Origin: Spirochaeta africana DSM 8902
Lineage (GTDB): Bacteria; Spirochaetota; Spirochaetia; DSM-27196; DSM-8902
NCBI RefSeq assembly: GCF_000242595.2
Contig: NC_017098.1
Span: 2,294,001-2,358,000, forward strand
Length of the DNA stretch: 64,000 nt
Reading direction: 5' to 3'
The first letter of the stretch is position 1. Each line of letters starts with the position of its first letter. Shown here piece by piece: positions 7,526 through 16,728 of this stretch. The notes beneath the pieces were generated by a model that was not told the DNA's origin, ran no database searches, and saw nothing but the letters and a program-made list of their open reading frames with translations. Made by a program: the position numbers and the translations under genes.

Positions 7526-9304
7526 ATGGAACTGCACAGCATCGCCCTGCGCGACACGCTTATTGACACCCTGCATGAGTTGATCGATCACACCGAGAGT
7601 GTGTATCTCTCGCTGGCGCGGCAGTATCCGGTGCTTATCACCGAGATGCAGCGCAGCATGGACACCTCGGCTGCCATGGTGGGCAGCCTGGCTGCACGCA
7701 GCGAAGACAGCAGTGAAGTATCAGAGGCCGTCCGCACTACCACGGCGGTAGTGGCCAAGGCATCCCGTGACTTCCAGACCATGCTGACCAATGACGACAG
7801 TGTGTTTGCCGCCATGGCCGAGGGCATCGGGCACCTGTCCTCGCTGGAGGATCTGATTACCAGAATACGGGTTGATTCGGAGCAGATGGAGCTGATTTCC
7901 CTGAATGCCCTGACCGTGGCCCTGAAGGCCGGCAGCTCCGGGCGGGCATTCTCGTTTATTACCGAGGAGCTGCAGCGAATTGCTGCAAAAACTATCGCCC
8001 TCACCAGAGACACTACCCGCAAAGGACAGCAGGTCGGGGAGCTGTTCCGGGAGTTTCGCGATGATGTCACCGCTGCACGCCACCAGGAACAGGAACTGTT
8101 CCAGTCGGTACAGCCCCAGCTGGAAGGCTGCATCCATGACTTCCGGCAGGGTGTGGCTCATGTACATGAGGTATTCACCGGAATGCAGGCCAGCTCCACC
8201 CGCATCAAACAACCGCTGATGACCATTATGCAGGAAATCCAGCAGCAGGATATAATCAAGCAGTCGATCGATCATGTCATCCTTACCCTGCAGCAGATGG
8301 AAGGCGGACACGACGCTGATGATCGCGAAGCGATGCTGGATGAACTGAGCTTTCTTATTGCGCTGCCGGATCTGGCCAGGACCGTGCTGCAGGAGGTTCG
8401 GGATCGAATCACCCGCAGCCTGGAGGTGTTTGACCTCGAGGCCAGAAATGCCCACCAGGTTATGGAGGAGGTAGAGGCTTCCCGCCGGGAGCGCCTGAAC
8501 CATCTGTTTGCCCGCGGTGAAAAAACCCTGATGGCCGACTGGTACAGCGCCAGCGAAACCCTGCTGCAGGATCTGTTCCAACAGATGCGCAGTGCCATGC
8601 ACCGCAAGGAATCCCTCTCGCATGAATCCCGCGATCTGGTACAAAGCGTGTTTCAGATCGAGCACAACTTCAATTCCTTCCAGACCATCATCAGCCGCTT
8701 TCAGAACATCAATATGGCCTCGCGGATCGAGGTTGCCAAGTCCACGGTACTGAGCAGCATGGATACCACCATCGATGAAATGAACAGCCTGACCGAGCGG
8801 ATTACCGACCATGTCCAGGAGGCCCTGGATGCGGTACAGCAGTTTATCTCCAGTACCAACTCGTCCATTACCACATACCGACGCATGATAGATGAGCAGA
8901 AAACGCGGGTTGAGTCTCTGTTCTCCGAAATACGCACCAGCTTCAGCCAGCTGCACCGGGCGCAGGGGGAGATGTCCAGCCAGGCAGCTGATTTTTCCTT
9001 GTTCAGTCACAGCTTCCAGAACCTGTTTGAATCAACCCAGCACGATCTGAACGGTTTACGTAGCCTCCTGCATGATCTTGATAGTATATTCACCACATTG
9101 GATCGGGTTAAACAGGAAGCTGCCGGGCAGCGTGATGGCATACTGCAGCGGATGGGTCTGGACTCGTGGGATATCGAGAGCCAGAAGCTCGTCCAGCTCA
9201 TAGACAAGTTTACCATCTACACCCACAAGCAGGCCGCCGGCCAGCTGGGTGGTTTTTCTGTTGACGACACCAGCGCTGACAGCGGAGAGGTTACACTGTT
9301 CTGA
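7526..9304 (+). CDS. Soluble chemoreceptor-like coiled-coil protein
   Basis: This 592-residue protein has no membrane segment and is almost entirely helical heptads. Residues 112-156 resemble the signalling tip of chemoreceptors (LISLNALTVALKAG, SGRAF, EELQRIAAKT), where canonical proteins read NAAIEAARAG, GRGFAVVA, EVRxLA. A second weaker copy appears at about residues 392-410 (FQNINMASRIEVAK). It directly precedes cheD with a one-base overlap, which supports a chemotaxis role, but both tips differ from the CheA/CheW-binding consensus at many positions. It may be a cytoplasmic receptor variant or a scaffold. Confidence 0.6.
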   Translation: MELHSIALRDTLIDTLHELIDHTESVYLSLARQYPVLITEMQRSMDTSAAMVGSLAARSEDSSEVSEAVRTTTAVVAKASRDFQTMLTNDDSVFAAMAEGIGHLSSLEDLITRIRVDSEQMELISLNALTVALKAGSSGRAFSFITEELQRIAAKTIALTRDTTRKGQQVGELFREFRDDVTAARHQEQELFQSVQPQLEGCIHDFRQGVAHVHEVFTGMQASSTRIKQPLMTIMQEIQQQDIIKQSIDHVILTLQQMEGGHDADDREAMLDELSFLIALPDLARTVLQEVRDRITRSLEVFDLEARNAHQVMEEVEASRRERLNHLFARGEKTLMADWYSASETLLQDLFQQMRSAMHRKESLSHESRDLVQSVFQIEHNFNSFQTIISRFQNINMASRIEVAKSTVLSSMDTTIDEMNSLTERITDHVQEALDAVQQFISSTNSSITTYRRMIDEQKTRVESLFSEIRTSFSQLHRAQGEMSSQAADFSLFSHSFQNLFESTQHDLNGLRSLLHDLDSIFTTLDRVKQEAAGQRDGILQRMGLDSWDIESQKLVQLIDKFTIYTHKQAAGQLGGFSVDDTSADSGEVTLF

Positions 9305-9900
9305 TGGACACCCAGTATCATTCCAAGCTGAAACGGACAGCCTATATTCTGCATCCCGGCGAGTACCATGCAACCGGCGACCCGGTGGTCATCTCTACCG
9401 TCCTGGGCAGCTGTATCGCGGTAGTCCTGTACGATCGCAAGGCCCGTATCGGCGGAATGAACCATTTCCTGCTGCCCGGCAGCGTCGATCGGACCCACCT
9501 GTATACCACCAGCGAGGGTCGTTACGGCCTGTTTGCCATGGAGCTTTTGATAAACCGGATGCTGAAGCTTGGTGCAGCCAAGGAACGGCTCGAGGCAAAG
9601 GTATTCGGCGGTGCCCGCATGTTCAAGTTTGATAACACCGGGACGATTGCCAGGGTGTCAGACAGCAACGTCAGCTTTGCCTTCGAGTATCTGCACACCG
9701 AAGGGATCAAGATTGTTTCACAGGAGGTGGGCAAGGACTATGCCCGCAAGGTTCTGTTTTTGCCAGATACCTTCCAGGTATTTCTGAAAGGCATTCGTAA
9801 AACGGTCGACGAACAGCGCATCCTGGCCGAAGAACAGCGCTACCTGGTGTCGGTCCGCAAGTCCCAGCCGGCGGCAAGCCCCGAACCCGAACTATTCTGA
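9304..9900 (+). CDS. cheD: Chemoreceptor glutamine deamidase CheD
   Basis: The 198-residue protein has the CheD landmarks: the nucleophile in TVLGSCIAVVLYD, the His in GGMNHFLLP about 18 residues later, and the FGGARMF motif. CheD deamidates glutamines of chemoreceptors and in many bacteria also interacts with CheC. Its ATG shares one base with the preceding stop codon, so it is coupled to the receptor-like gene, which is its likely partner or substrate. The end overlaps the 3' end of pcnB, which is convergent, by 9 bases. Confidence 0.95.
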   Translation: MDTQYHSKLKRTAYILHPGEYHATGDPVVISTVLGSCIAVVLYDRKARIGGMNHFLLPGSVDRTHLYTTSEGRYGLFAMELLINRMLKLGAAKERLEAKVFGGARMFKFDNTGTIARVSDSNVSFAFEYLHTEGIKIVSQEVGKDYARKVLFLPDTFQVFLKGIRKTVDEQRILAEEQRYLVSVRKSQPAASPEPELF

Positions 9901-11055
9901 TTTTTTGGCCGTGCTGCTCTGATTCCGGCCGGAACGTCTTCGACGCCGCCGGGGCCGGCTTTTGCGTTCCTCAACCAGCTCGGGATTTCCCGGTACGCTG
10001 AACTCCCCTGCCGCGTGGTAGGCCTTGCGGCGACGCACCAGCAGCTGTACCGCCATCTCGACCTCGCGGTTGGGCGGGGTTACCGGTTTCAGAAACTGTT
10101 TGAGTTCGGTATAGGCATCCCCGGTGGATATCCGGCGCTGTTGTCCAGCCTCACTTCGGGTATAGAAAAATTCGGCACAGAAATAGGCCAGTGCCACTGC
10201 CCGGCTGTCGGCTGGATGCTCCAGGACATGGGCGTCCAGGGTCCCTAGCGATCGGAAAAAGCGTGTCGCGAAATCACTGTCACTGCGCAGTGCCGCAGCA
10301 AGATGTGGAACCATGTACTGCAGCATCCGGAAATCATAGCAGCTGCGCACAATTCCGGCCGAATTGCCGGACATCATGATCTTGAAAACCTCTTCGGACA
10401 TCCGTGACGGCGGCGTGTCCGCAAGCAAGCCGACTGAACGCTGCAGCCGGCGGCGCAGGCGAAATGTCAGACGAAACCCGGTACGCACCTGATACTTGAC
10501 CGCCCGGATCATTCGCACCGGATCCTCGGTAAACAGCCGCGGCAGCGGGATGACCGGACGGACAATCCGTGCGCGGATATCCTCATATCCCCCGGTGTAG
10601 TCCAGCACCTGATTCTGCTCGGTATCGTAGTACAGTGAGTTCAGGGTAAAATCACGACGGGCAGCGTCTTCCTCTATCGTGCCGTACACTGCATTGAAAC
10701 CGGTATCTTCCAGCGACCGGAAGGTGGTGACCTCAATAATCTTGCGATCATGGAAAAAGATATGCACCAGCCGGAAGCGTTTCCCGATTGTCCGGGAATT
10801 GCGAAACAGCTTCCGGATCTGACCGGGAGAGGCGTCGGTGGCCATATCGAAATCCTTGGGAACCCGACCAACCAGCAGATCACGCACCGCACCGCCCACC
10901 ACGTAGGCCTGAAAGCCATGTCGGCGCAAACGACGGGCAATGCGTACCGCATCGTAATCGATAAGCGAAGTATCAATACCATGTTCTTCGGCTGTGTAAA
11001 CCTTGGCCAGAGGGACCGGTTTTCCGTTTTTTCCAGTAGTGTATCGAATCAGCAA
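9892..11055 (-). CDS. pcnB: Poly(A) polymerase / tRNA nucleotidyltransferase family (PcnB type)
   Basis: The protein has the class II nucleotidyltransferase signature YVVGGAVRDLLVGR, the metal-binding DFDMATDA, the RRDFTLNSL motif, and the RPVIPLPRLFTEDPVRMIRA motif of PcnB, with an Arg-rich C-terminal tail (RPRRRRRRSGR). It adds 3' tails to RNA. The chosen start is TTG at 11055, giving MLIRYTTGKNGK; it has AAAGG 8 bases upstream and this beginning fits PcnB proteins. An ATG at 11166 in the same frame would add 37 poorly family-like residues and overlap the pabB start. Divergent from pabB, convergent with cheD. Confidence 0.88.
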   Translation of the reverse strand: MLIRYTTGKNGKPVPLAKVYTAEEHGIDTSLIDYDAVRIARRLRRHGFQAYVVGGAVRDLLVGRVPKDFDMATDASPGQIRKLFRNSRTIGKRFRLVHIFFHDRKIIEVTTFRSLEDTGFNAVYGTIEEDAARRDFTLNSLYYDTEQNQVLDYTGGYEDIRARIVRPVIPLPRLFTEDPVRMIRAVKYQVRTGFRLTFRLRRRLQRSVGLLADTPPSRMSEEVFKIMMSGNSAGIVRSCYDFRMLQYMVPHLAAALRSDSDFATRFFRSLGTLDAHVLEHPADSRAVALAYFCAEFFYTRSEAGQQRRISTGDAYTELKQFLKPVTPPNREVEMAVQLLVRRRKAYHAAGEFSVPGNPELVEERKSRPRRRRRRSGRNQSSTAKKSE

Positions 11056-11128
11056 GGAGCAGACCTTTTCTCTATAATGTCGTATCTTGGCAAGTCGCTT
11101 TACAGTGTACCTTCGAAACGCAATTCTG

Positions 11129-11134
11129 TATAGT
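11129..11134 (+). promoter_or_regulatory. -10 box of pabB (leaderless type, GTG start)
   Basis: TATAGT lies exactly 6 bases before a GTG at 11141 that is in frame with pabB. No convincing -35 box is seen. Confidence 0.45.
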
Positions 11135-11140
11135 CCTTGT

Positions 11141-12184
11141 GTGAAGCACGCAGCAATCGAAACCATGAATCGTCTGGGCGGGGCCGGAACACCATTTATC
11201 TGTCTGCTGGATGTGGAAAACTCCCACCCCCGGGTACTCCCGATTGACAGCCTGAATACAGCGGAAATCTCTTTCGCTACCCCACTGGGTGAATTCCCGG
11301 CCGCTCAGCACCGCACCCCCATCCACATCGATCCCTGCAGCGCGTCCTCGGCAGCAGCTGCAGATGCTGCTCTTCTTACGGTGCATCGCCCGGTCTGCCG
11401 ACAGCGGTATCAGTCTGGCTTCCAGGTTATCCGGCACGGACTGCTGCGTGGGGATTCGTTTCTGGCCAACCTCACCTATCCGGTGGAGATAGCAACACCG
11501 GTCAGCCTCTACCACATCCACCGGGTTGCACATGCCAGATATCGCCTGTGGTGGCGTGATCATTTTACCGTATTCTCTCCCGAAACATTCGTTACGATTA
11601 CCCCCGACGGAGAGATTGCCACCTTCCCGATGAAGGGCACTATTGCGGCTGATCTGCCGGATGCTGCCCGACAGCTGATGGAAAACCCCAAGGAGGCCGC
11701 GGAGCACCTGACCGTAGTTGATCTGCTGCGCAACGATCTGGGACGTATCGGACGCCGGGTCCGGGTTGAACGCTACCGGTACCTGGACCGGATACACAGC
11801 CCGGCCGGCGATATCCTGCAGGCCAGTTCAGAGATCCGGGCAGAACTCGGCAGCGGCTGGCGTGCTCGTATCGGCGATCTGCTACAGGAACTGCTGCCGG
11901 CCGGCTCGATCACCGGCGCCCCGAAATGCCGGACCATGGAGCTTATTGCAGAGGCCGAGGGCGAGCCTCGCGGCTACTATACCGGGGTGTTCGGGCATTT
12001 TGACGGGCAGCAATTCTGCAGCGGGGTTATGATCCGCTTTATCGAACAGCGTCCGGGTGGACTGCCGGACGCATCGATGCTGCCCGGCCTGCGCTTCAGG
12101 GCCGGAGGCGGGATCACCATCTACAGCCAGGAGGACGAGGAGTATGCAGAACTGCACACCAAGGTACGTATCCCGGTACGATGA
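11141..12184 (+). CDS. pabB: Aminodeoxychorismate synthase component I (PabB)
   Basis: The protein has the chorismate-binding core of the anthranilate/ADC synthase family: FPMKGTIAADLPDA, VVDLLRNDLGRIG, LPAGSITGAPKCRTMELI, YTGVFGHFDG, and LRFRAGGGITIYSQ. Together with a glutamine amidotransferase it makes 4-amino-4-deoxychorismate for folate. At 347 residues it is shorter than E. coli PabB (about 450) because the N-terminal part is reduced. Start GTG at 11141 fits a -10 box 6 bases away; the next in-frame start is ATG 11165, and neither has a Shine-Dalgarno site. It overlaps pabC by 41 bases, so they are coupled. Confidence 0.9.
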   Translation: MKHAAIETMNRLGGAGTPFICLLDVENSHPRVLPIDSLNTAEISFATPLGEFPAAQHRTPIHIDPCSASSAAAADAALLTVHRPVCRQRYQSGFQVIRHGLLRGDSFLANLTYPVEIATPVSLYHIHRVAHARYRLWWRDHFTVFSPETFVTITPDGEIATFPMKGTIAADLPDAARQLMENPKEAAEHLTVVDLLRNDLGRIGRRVRVERYRYLDRIHSPAGDILQASSEIRAELGSGWRARIGDLLQELLPAGSITGAPKCRTMELIAEAEGEPRGYYTGVFGHFDGQQFCSGVMIRFIEQRPGGLPDASMLPGLRFRAGGGITIYSQEDEEYAELHTKVRIPVR

Positions 12185-12827
12185 GAATACTGGCGCCAGG
12201 TATATCGAGACACTGCGCCTGGAGGACGGCCGCCCCTGTTTTACCCGGGAGCATCTGAACCGCATGGCATCGGCGCTCTCTCCGGCAGCGAGGTGTACCC
12301 CTGCACAGCTGCTGCAGTGCGCCCTGCAGTCGGTTCCGTCACACGCCCCCGGGATCTACAAGCTGCGTTTTGTCTATACTGATCACGGCCTGCATGAATC
12401 GGTGGCCACACCCTACATCCCGCAGCAACTGACCAGGCTCTGCATCCGCCCGCTGCCGACCACACAGCCGTTGTCCAGGCTGTACCCGCACAAATATGCC
12501 GATCGCAGCATCATCGAGCGTATCAGCCGTGGCCTGGAGGCGACAGAGGGGGTGGTTATGCGCTATAATGATCTGATTACCGATGCAGGCTACGCATCCC
12601 TGGCGTTTCGCCGCGGCTCAGGCTGGTACACCCCTGATACTCCGCTGCTGCCGGGAACCACCCGGACGCGCCTGCTGCGCGAAGGGACAATCAGAGCAGC
12701 GCGCATCACCGCAGATGAAATCGGGCGCTACAGTGAGCTCAGCATCTTTAACGCGATGCTGCCCCTGGGCACGATTTGCCTGCCTGTTTCGGCACTACAT
12801 CATGACTGGAGTTACTCGTATGATTGA
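12144..12827 (+). CDS. pabC: Aminotransferase class IV, probable aminodeoxychorismate lyase (PabC)
   Basis: This 227-residue PLP enzyme belongs to fold-type IV. The probable PLP lysine is in PHKYADR, and the C-terminal pattern TPDTPLLPGTTRTRLL matches the substrate and cofactor binding loop of PabC/DAAT/BCAT proteins. Its position after pabB, with a long overlap and a GGAGG-like site inside pabB, makes aminodeoxychorismate lyase (4-aminobenzoate formation) the best assignment. The usual Glu-Thr/Ser-Asn segment reads ITDAGYASLAF, so the sequence is divergent. The stop overlaps the hisS start. Confidence 0.8.
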   Translation: MQNCTPRYVSRYDENTGARYIETLRLEDGRPCFTREHLNRMASALSPAARCTPAQLLQCALQSVPSHAPGIYKLRFVYTDHGLHESVATPYIPQQLTRLCIRPLPTTQPLSRLYPHKYADRSIIERISRGLEATEGVVMRYNDLITDAGYASLAFRRGSGWYTPDTPLLPGTTRTRLLREGTIRAARITADEIGRYSELSIFNAMLPLGTICLPVSALHHDWSYSYD

Positions 12828-14160
12828 ACCACGTATTCTCAAAGGATTCCGCGACATGCTGCCCCAGGATGAACGGATTCGTCTCCGGCTGCAGGATATC
12901 CTGCAGCGTGTGTTTCGCAGCTACGGTTTTGTGCCGATCGACACCCCGCTGCTGGAGTACACGGAAATCCTGTTAGGCAAAGGCGGCGGTGAAACCGACA
13001 AACAGATTTATCGCTTTGAAGACCATGGGGGACGCGATGTCGCCCTGCGCTTTGACCTTACCGTTCCGTTTGCCCGTTTTATGGCGGCCCATTACAGTGA
13101 GCTGCCGCTGCCGTTCAAACGGTTCCATATGGCCAAGGTTTTTCGGGGTGAAAACACCCAGCGGGGCCGCTACCGGGAATTCACCCAGTGTGACTTTGAC
13201 ATCGTCGGGGTAGACTCGGTATCCGCAGATTTCGAGATCCTCAATCTGATGGCGGACTCCTTCGCCGCGCTGGGCACCACCGGCATCAGCCTGCGGGTGT
13301 CACACCGAGGCCTCTTTAATCAACTGCTGGACCGACTGGGAATAGCCGGAGAAACCACCGAGGTTTTGCGACTGGTGGACAAGCTGCGTAAAATCGGCGC
13401 CGACAAGGTACGCGAGGGATTGATTGCGCTGGCAGATGACCAGGCTGCCGAGGATATACTGGCCTTTATCCAGCCACTGGACAACAATCAGGCCACCCTG
13501 GAAAACATGATCAGGCTTGCCGGCGGCGAGTCGGCGGCTGCCGCCAGGCTGAGGGGGGTGCTGGAGCTGGCAACAGAAAGCAGCATGGCTGCTGATGTCG
13601 TCCTTGACCCGTCGATCACTCGCGGGCTGGACTACTACACCGGGATTGTATTCGAAACATTTTTGAGCGATCTGCCGCAGATCGGCTCGGTCTGCTCCGG
13701 CGGTCGCTACAACGACCTGGCCGGGCTGTACACCAAACAACTGCTTCCCGGGGTTGGTGCGTCTATCGGGCTTGACCGGCTGCTGGCCGGGCTTGATGAG
13801 CTGTCCCGGCTCCCGCAACTCGGACCGGAGACGCAGGTGCTGGTCTTCTGCCTGCAGGAAGACTGTCTGTCGGCCTGTCACCGTGTTGCCGGCCTGCTGC
13901 GGGCTGATGGCTGGCGGGTAGAGGTATATCCCGAGGCCAAAAAACTCCCGAAACAGTTTGCATTCGCCGAAAAACGCGGTATTCCACTGGGTATCATTAT
14001 CGGGCCAGAAGAGCAGGAAGCCGGCACCGCTAATCTGAAAGACCTGCGTACCCGGGAAACCATAGACGGCATTCCGGTTGCACATATCTCCCATCAGCTG
14101 AGAGAGCTGGCCCCTGAGTTCAGCGTTTCTGCCAGACATGGAGGCGACAGTGGATTATAG
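12820..14160 (+). CDS. hisS: Histidyl-tRNA synthetase
   Basis: The 446-residue class II synthetase begins ILKGFRDMLPQ and shows motif 2 (FRGENTQRGRYREFTQCDFD), the histidine-specific signature RGLDYYTGIVFE, and motif 3 (GGRYNDL with GASIGLDRLL). The C-terminal anticodon-binding domain runs from about residue 335. It attaches histidine to tRNA-His. The ATG at 12820 has GGAG upstream and overlaps the pabC end by 8 bases; another in-frame ATG sits at 12802. Part of the pabB-pabC-hisS-helicase operon. Confidence 0.96.
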   Translation: MIEPRILKGFRDMLPQDERIRLRLQDILQRVFRSYGFVPIDTPLLEYTEILLGKGGGETDKQIYRFEDHGGRDVALRFDLTVPFARFMAAHYSELPLPFKRFHMAKVFRGENTQRGRYREFTQCDFDIVGVDSVSADFEILNLMADSFAALGTTGISLRVSHRGLFNQLLDRLGIAGETTEVLRLVDKLRKIGADKVREGLIALADDQAAEDILAFIQPLDNNQATLENMIRLAGGESAAAARLRGVLELATESSMAADVVLDPSITRGLDYYTGIVFETFLSDLPQIGSVCSGGRYNDLAGLYTKQLLPGVGASIGLDRLLAGLDELSRLPQLGPETQVLVFCLQEDCLSACHRVAGLLRADGWRVEVYPEAKKLPKQFAFAEKRGIPLGIIIGPEEQEAGTANLKDLRTRETIDGIPVAHISHQLRELAPEFSVSARHGGDSGL

Positions 14161-16612
14161 ACAACTTCCCGTTTACGACCAGCGCAGCCGCATCCTTGAT
14201 GCCCTGCAGGATAATCAGGTAATTGTGGTGGAGTCGCCAACCGGCTCTGGCAAAACCACCCAGCTCCCGGTAATCCTGCAGGAAGCCGGCTACACCAAAC
14301 AGGGAATGGTCGGGGTCACGCAGCCACGCCGAATCGCCGCGGTTTCTGTCTGCGATTTTATCCGGCGACAGCTGCAGCCGGAGAATCCGGATTTCGTGGC
14401 CTACAAAATGCGGTTCGAGGATCACACCACCCCCGATACCCACCTCAAGATCATGACCGACGGAACCCTGCTCCAGGAAATAAAGAATGACACCCGTCTG
14501 CAGCAGTATTCGGTGATTGTGGTCGACGAGGCTCATGAGCGCAGCCTGACTATCGATTTTATCCTCGGCCTGTTGAAACGGGTTCTGGAGGAACGACCCG
14601 AATTCCGGGTAATCATCTCCTCAGCCACGATCAACGCCGAGGTCTTCTCGGAGTATTTCAACAAATGCCCGGTTATCCGCATCGATACCAAGACATATCC
14701 GGTGCAGGTTATCTATCACCCGCCCCCCACCGAACAGGGGTATGACGGGATCATCATGCGGATCGCCGATGTCGTAGGTCGTGTGGTAGAGCAGAAAGCC
14801 GATGGGGACATTCTGATCTTTGCCAGCGGTGAAAAGTTTATCAAGGATACCATCCGACAGCTGGAGAGCATGCCATATCGCCGCAAGCTGCAGATCATGC
14901 CCCTGTATGGACGGCTGAGTAAAGAGGAACAGGAAAGCGTATTCGACCCGCCAGCAAAGAACAAGATCAAGGTAGTGGTTGCCACCAATATTGCCGAGAC
15001 CAGCGTCACTATCGACGGGATTACCACGGTAATCGATACCGGTCTGGCCAAGACCAACTACTATAATCCACGCACATACACCTCGTCCCTGGTAGAGGGA
15101 CCTGTTTCACGGGCATCTGCCAATCAGCGCAAGGGCCGCGCCGGGCGAACCCGGCCCGGTGCCTGCTACCGCCTGTATTCTCGCGACGACTTCGAGGCGC
15201 GCCCCCTGTTTGCCAAAGAAGAGATCTACCGAACCGACCTGAGCGAGGTTGTTCTTCGCATGGCCGAGATCGGCATCCGCGACTTCGAGGACTTTGACTT
15301 TATCAGTCCACCGGGCAGGCAGGGAATCATCGGCGCTATCGATACCCTGCGGGACCTGCAGGCGCTGGAGAGTGACAACTCGCTCTCCGAAATCGGTCGA
15401 ACCATGGCGAGGTTCCCGCTGCTCCCGCGACATTCCCGGATCATCATCGCCGCGATCTATGATTATCCGCAGGTCATGGAGGAGGTTCTGATCGGGACAT
15501 CCTTTCTTACCTGCCCCACCCCGTTCCTGCTGCCCCCGGGCGAGGAGGTAGCCGCGCGCAAGGCACATCATGCCTTCCGGGATAAGCGCGGGGATTTTGT
15601 GTCCTTTATCCGGCTGTTCCGTTCCTACCGGTCGGCACGCGAGCGTACCCGGTTCTGCGAGCGCAGCTTTCTTGACCCGGAGATTATGGCCGAGATCCGC
15701 AATGTGAAAGATCAATTGGGAGAGATCGTCAGCGAACTCGGTGTGCCGCTGCTTGGCGGCGGCAGCCCCGATGACTATCTCTGCGCTATGGCATCGGGAC
15801 TGATCCAGTTTGTATGTGTTCGCGACGGGCGCAATCAGTACCGCAATCTGACCACTGACCGGATTCAGATTCACCCCGGCTCGGTACTCTTCCGCACCAC
15901 CCCGCGGTTCATTGTGGCTGGTGAGATAGTCCGCACAACCAGGATGTGGGCCCGCTCGGTTTCACCGCTCGAACAGGAACTGGTCAAGCGGGTGAATCCT
16001 GAACTTCTGCGGCAGCTGCAGGCGGCCGAAAAAGGTCGCGCACCCCGGACCATGCAAACAGAGAACGAGGTTTTGATTCACGGGCGAGCCTTTCCGGTGC
16101 GACGACTGAAGGGTGCCAAAAACCTGGTCGAACTGCCGTGGAATGACCTGAAGACCCTGCTGCGAAAAGGAGCCGGCAAGCTGCCGCCCGAGATTGCCAA
16201 CCGCAAGGCAGTGGTCCTGTACCAGGATCAGGAGATTTTTTCCCGAGAGAAGATCGGGGTTATACTGGCGCACGCCCGTTTCATTGACCCTGAAAGCGAT
16301 ATTGTTTCATCCTGGCCTGGCCGCAAGCAGTTCTCGTCGGCCGGGCTTGATGCACTGGCCAGCCAGATCCATCTGGTAATGAAACTGACCCGCACCAAAA
16401 AATCAGCGCGGAGCCTGGGATTTATCACCCTGAACACCAACAGCAACGGACAGTACTGGTTTACGGTACAGCGCCATTATTTCTCCGCTGTGGGCGAAAG
16501 CCTGGCAGCACTGGAGGTTCTGCTGGACGAACTGCCGGAGAACAGCAGTCCGGGATCTATCTCGACCATCAACGAGACCTATCGACGACTGCTGAGCATG
16601 TACGAAACCTGA
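14138..16612 (+). CDS. DEAH-box ATP-dependent RNA helicase (HrpA-like, short form)
   Basis: The protein (824 residues) has motif I SPTGSGKTTQ, motif Ia TQPRRIAA, motif II DEAH, motif III SAT, then VATNIAETSVTIDG and QRKGRAGRTRPG (motif VI), followed by the ratchet/HA2 region. It is an NTP-dependent RNA or RNP remodelling enzyme of the HrpA/Prp22 group. It lacks the roughly 400-residue C-terminal extension of E. coli HrpA. The upstream ATG at 14138 has no ribosome-binding site; a GTG at 14150 has GGAGG 5 bases before it and may be the true start. Overlaps the hisS end. Confidence 0.9.
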   Translation: MEATVDYRQLPVYDQRSRILDALQDNQVIVVESPTGSGKTTQLPVILQEAGYTKQGMVGVTQPRRIAAVSVCDFIRRQLQPENPDFVAYKMRFEDHTTPDTHLKIMTDGTLLQEIKNDTRLQQYSVIVVDEAHERSLTIDFILGLLKRVLEERPEFRVIISSATINAEVFSEYFNKCPVIRIDTKTYPVQVIYHPPPTEQGYDGIIMRIADVVGRVVEQKADGDILIFASGEKFIKDTIRQLESMPYRRKLQIMPLYGRLSKEEQESVFDPPAKNKIKVVVATNIAETSVTIDGITTVIDTGLAKTNYYNPRTYTSSLVEGPVSRASANQRKGRAGRTRPGACYRLYSRDDFEARPLFAKEEIYRTDLSEVVLRMAEIGIRDFEDFDFISPPGRQGIIGAIDTLRDLQALESDNSLSEIGRTMARFPLLPRHSRIIIAAIYDYPQVMEEVLIGTSFLTCPTPFLLPPGEEVAARKAHHAFRDKRGDFVSFIRLFRSYRSARERTRFCERSFLDPEIMAEIRNVKDQLGEIVSELGVPLLGGGSPDDYLCAMASGLIQFVCVRDGRNQYRNLTTDRIQIHPGSVLFRTTPRFIVAGEIVRTTRMWARSVSPLEQELVKRVNPELLRQLQAAEKGRAPRTMQTENEVLIHGRAFPVRRLKGAKNLVELPWNDLKTLLRKGAGKLPPEIANRKAVVLYQDQEIFSREKIGVILAHARFIDPESDIVSSWPGRKQFSSAGLDALASQIHLVMKLTRTKKSARSLGFITLNTNSNGQYWFTVQRHYFSAVGESLAALEVLLDELPENSSPGSISTINETYRRLLSMYET

Positions 16613-16646
16613 GTTGGTATTCTAACAGCTGGAGAGACTGTTATCC

Positions 16647-16728
16647 GCTGGCGGGGTTGCTGCCAGCTGGCGGCATTCAACCAGCTGGCGGGGGTTTTAT
16701 TTGCTGGCGGGTTGCTACCCGGTGGCGG
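16647..16728 (+). repeat. Five imperfect tandem copies of a GCTGGCGG unit (period 18-19 bp)
   Basis: GCTGGCGG occurs at 16647, 16666, 16684 and 16703, with a variant GGTGGCGG at 16721. Spacings are 19, 18, 19 and 18 bases. The array lies between the helicase end and the aroB end, and the last copy falls inside the final codons of aroB. Confidence 0.7.
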
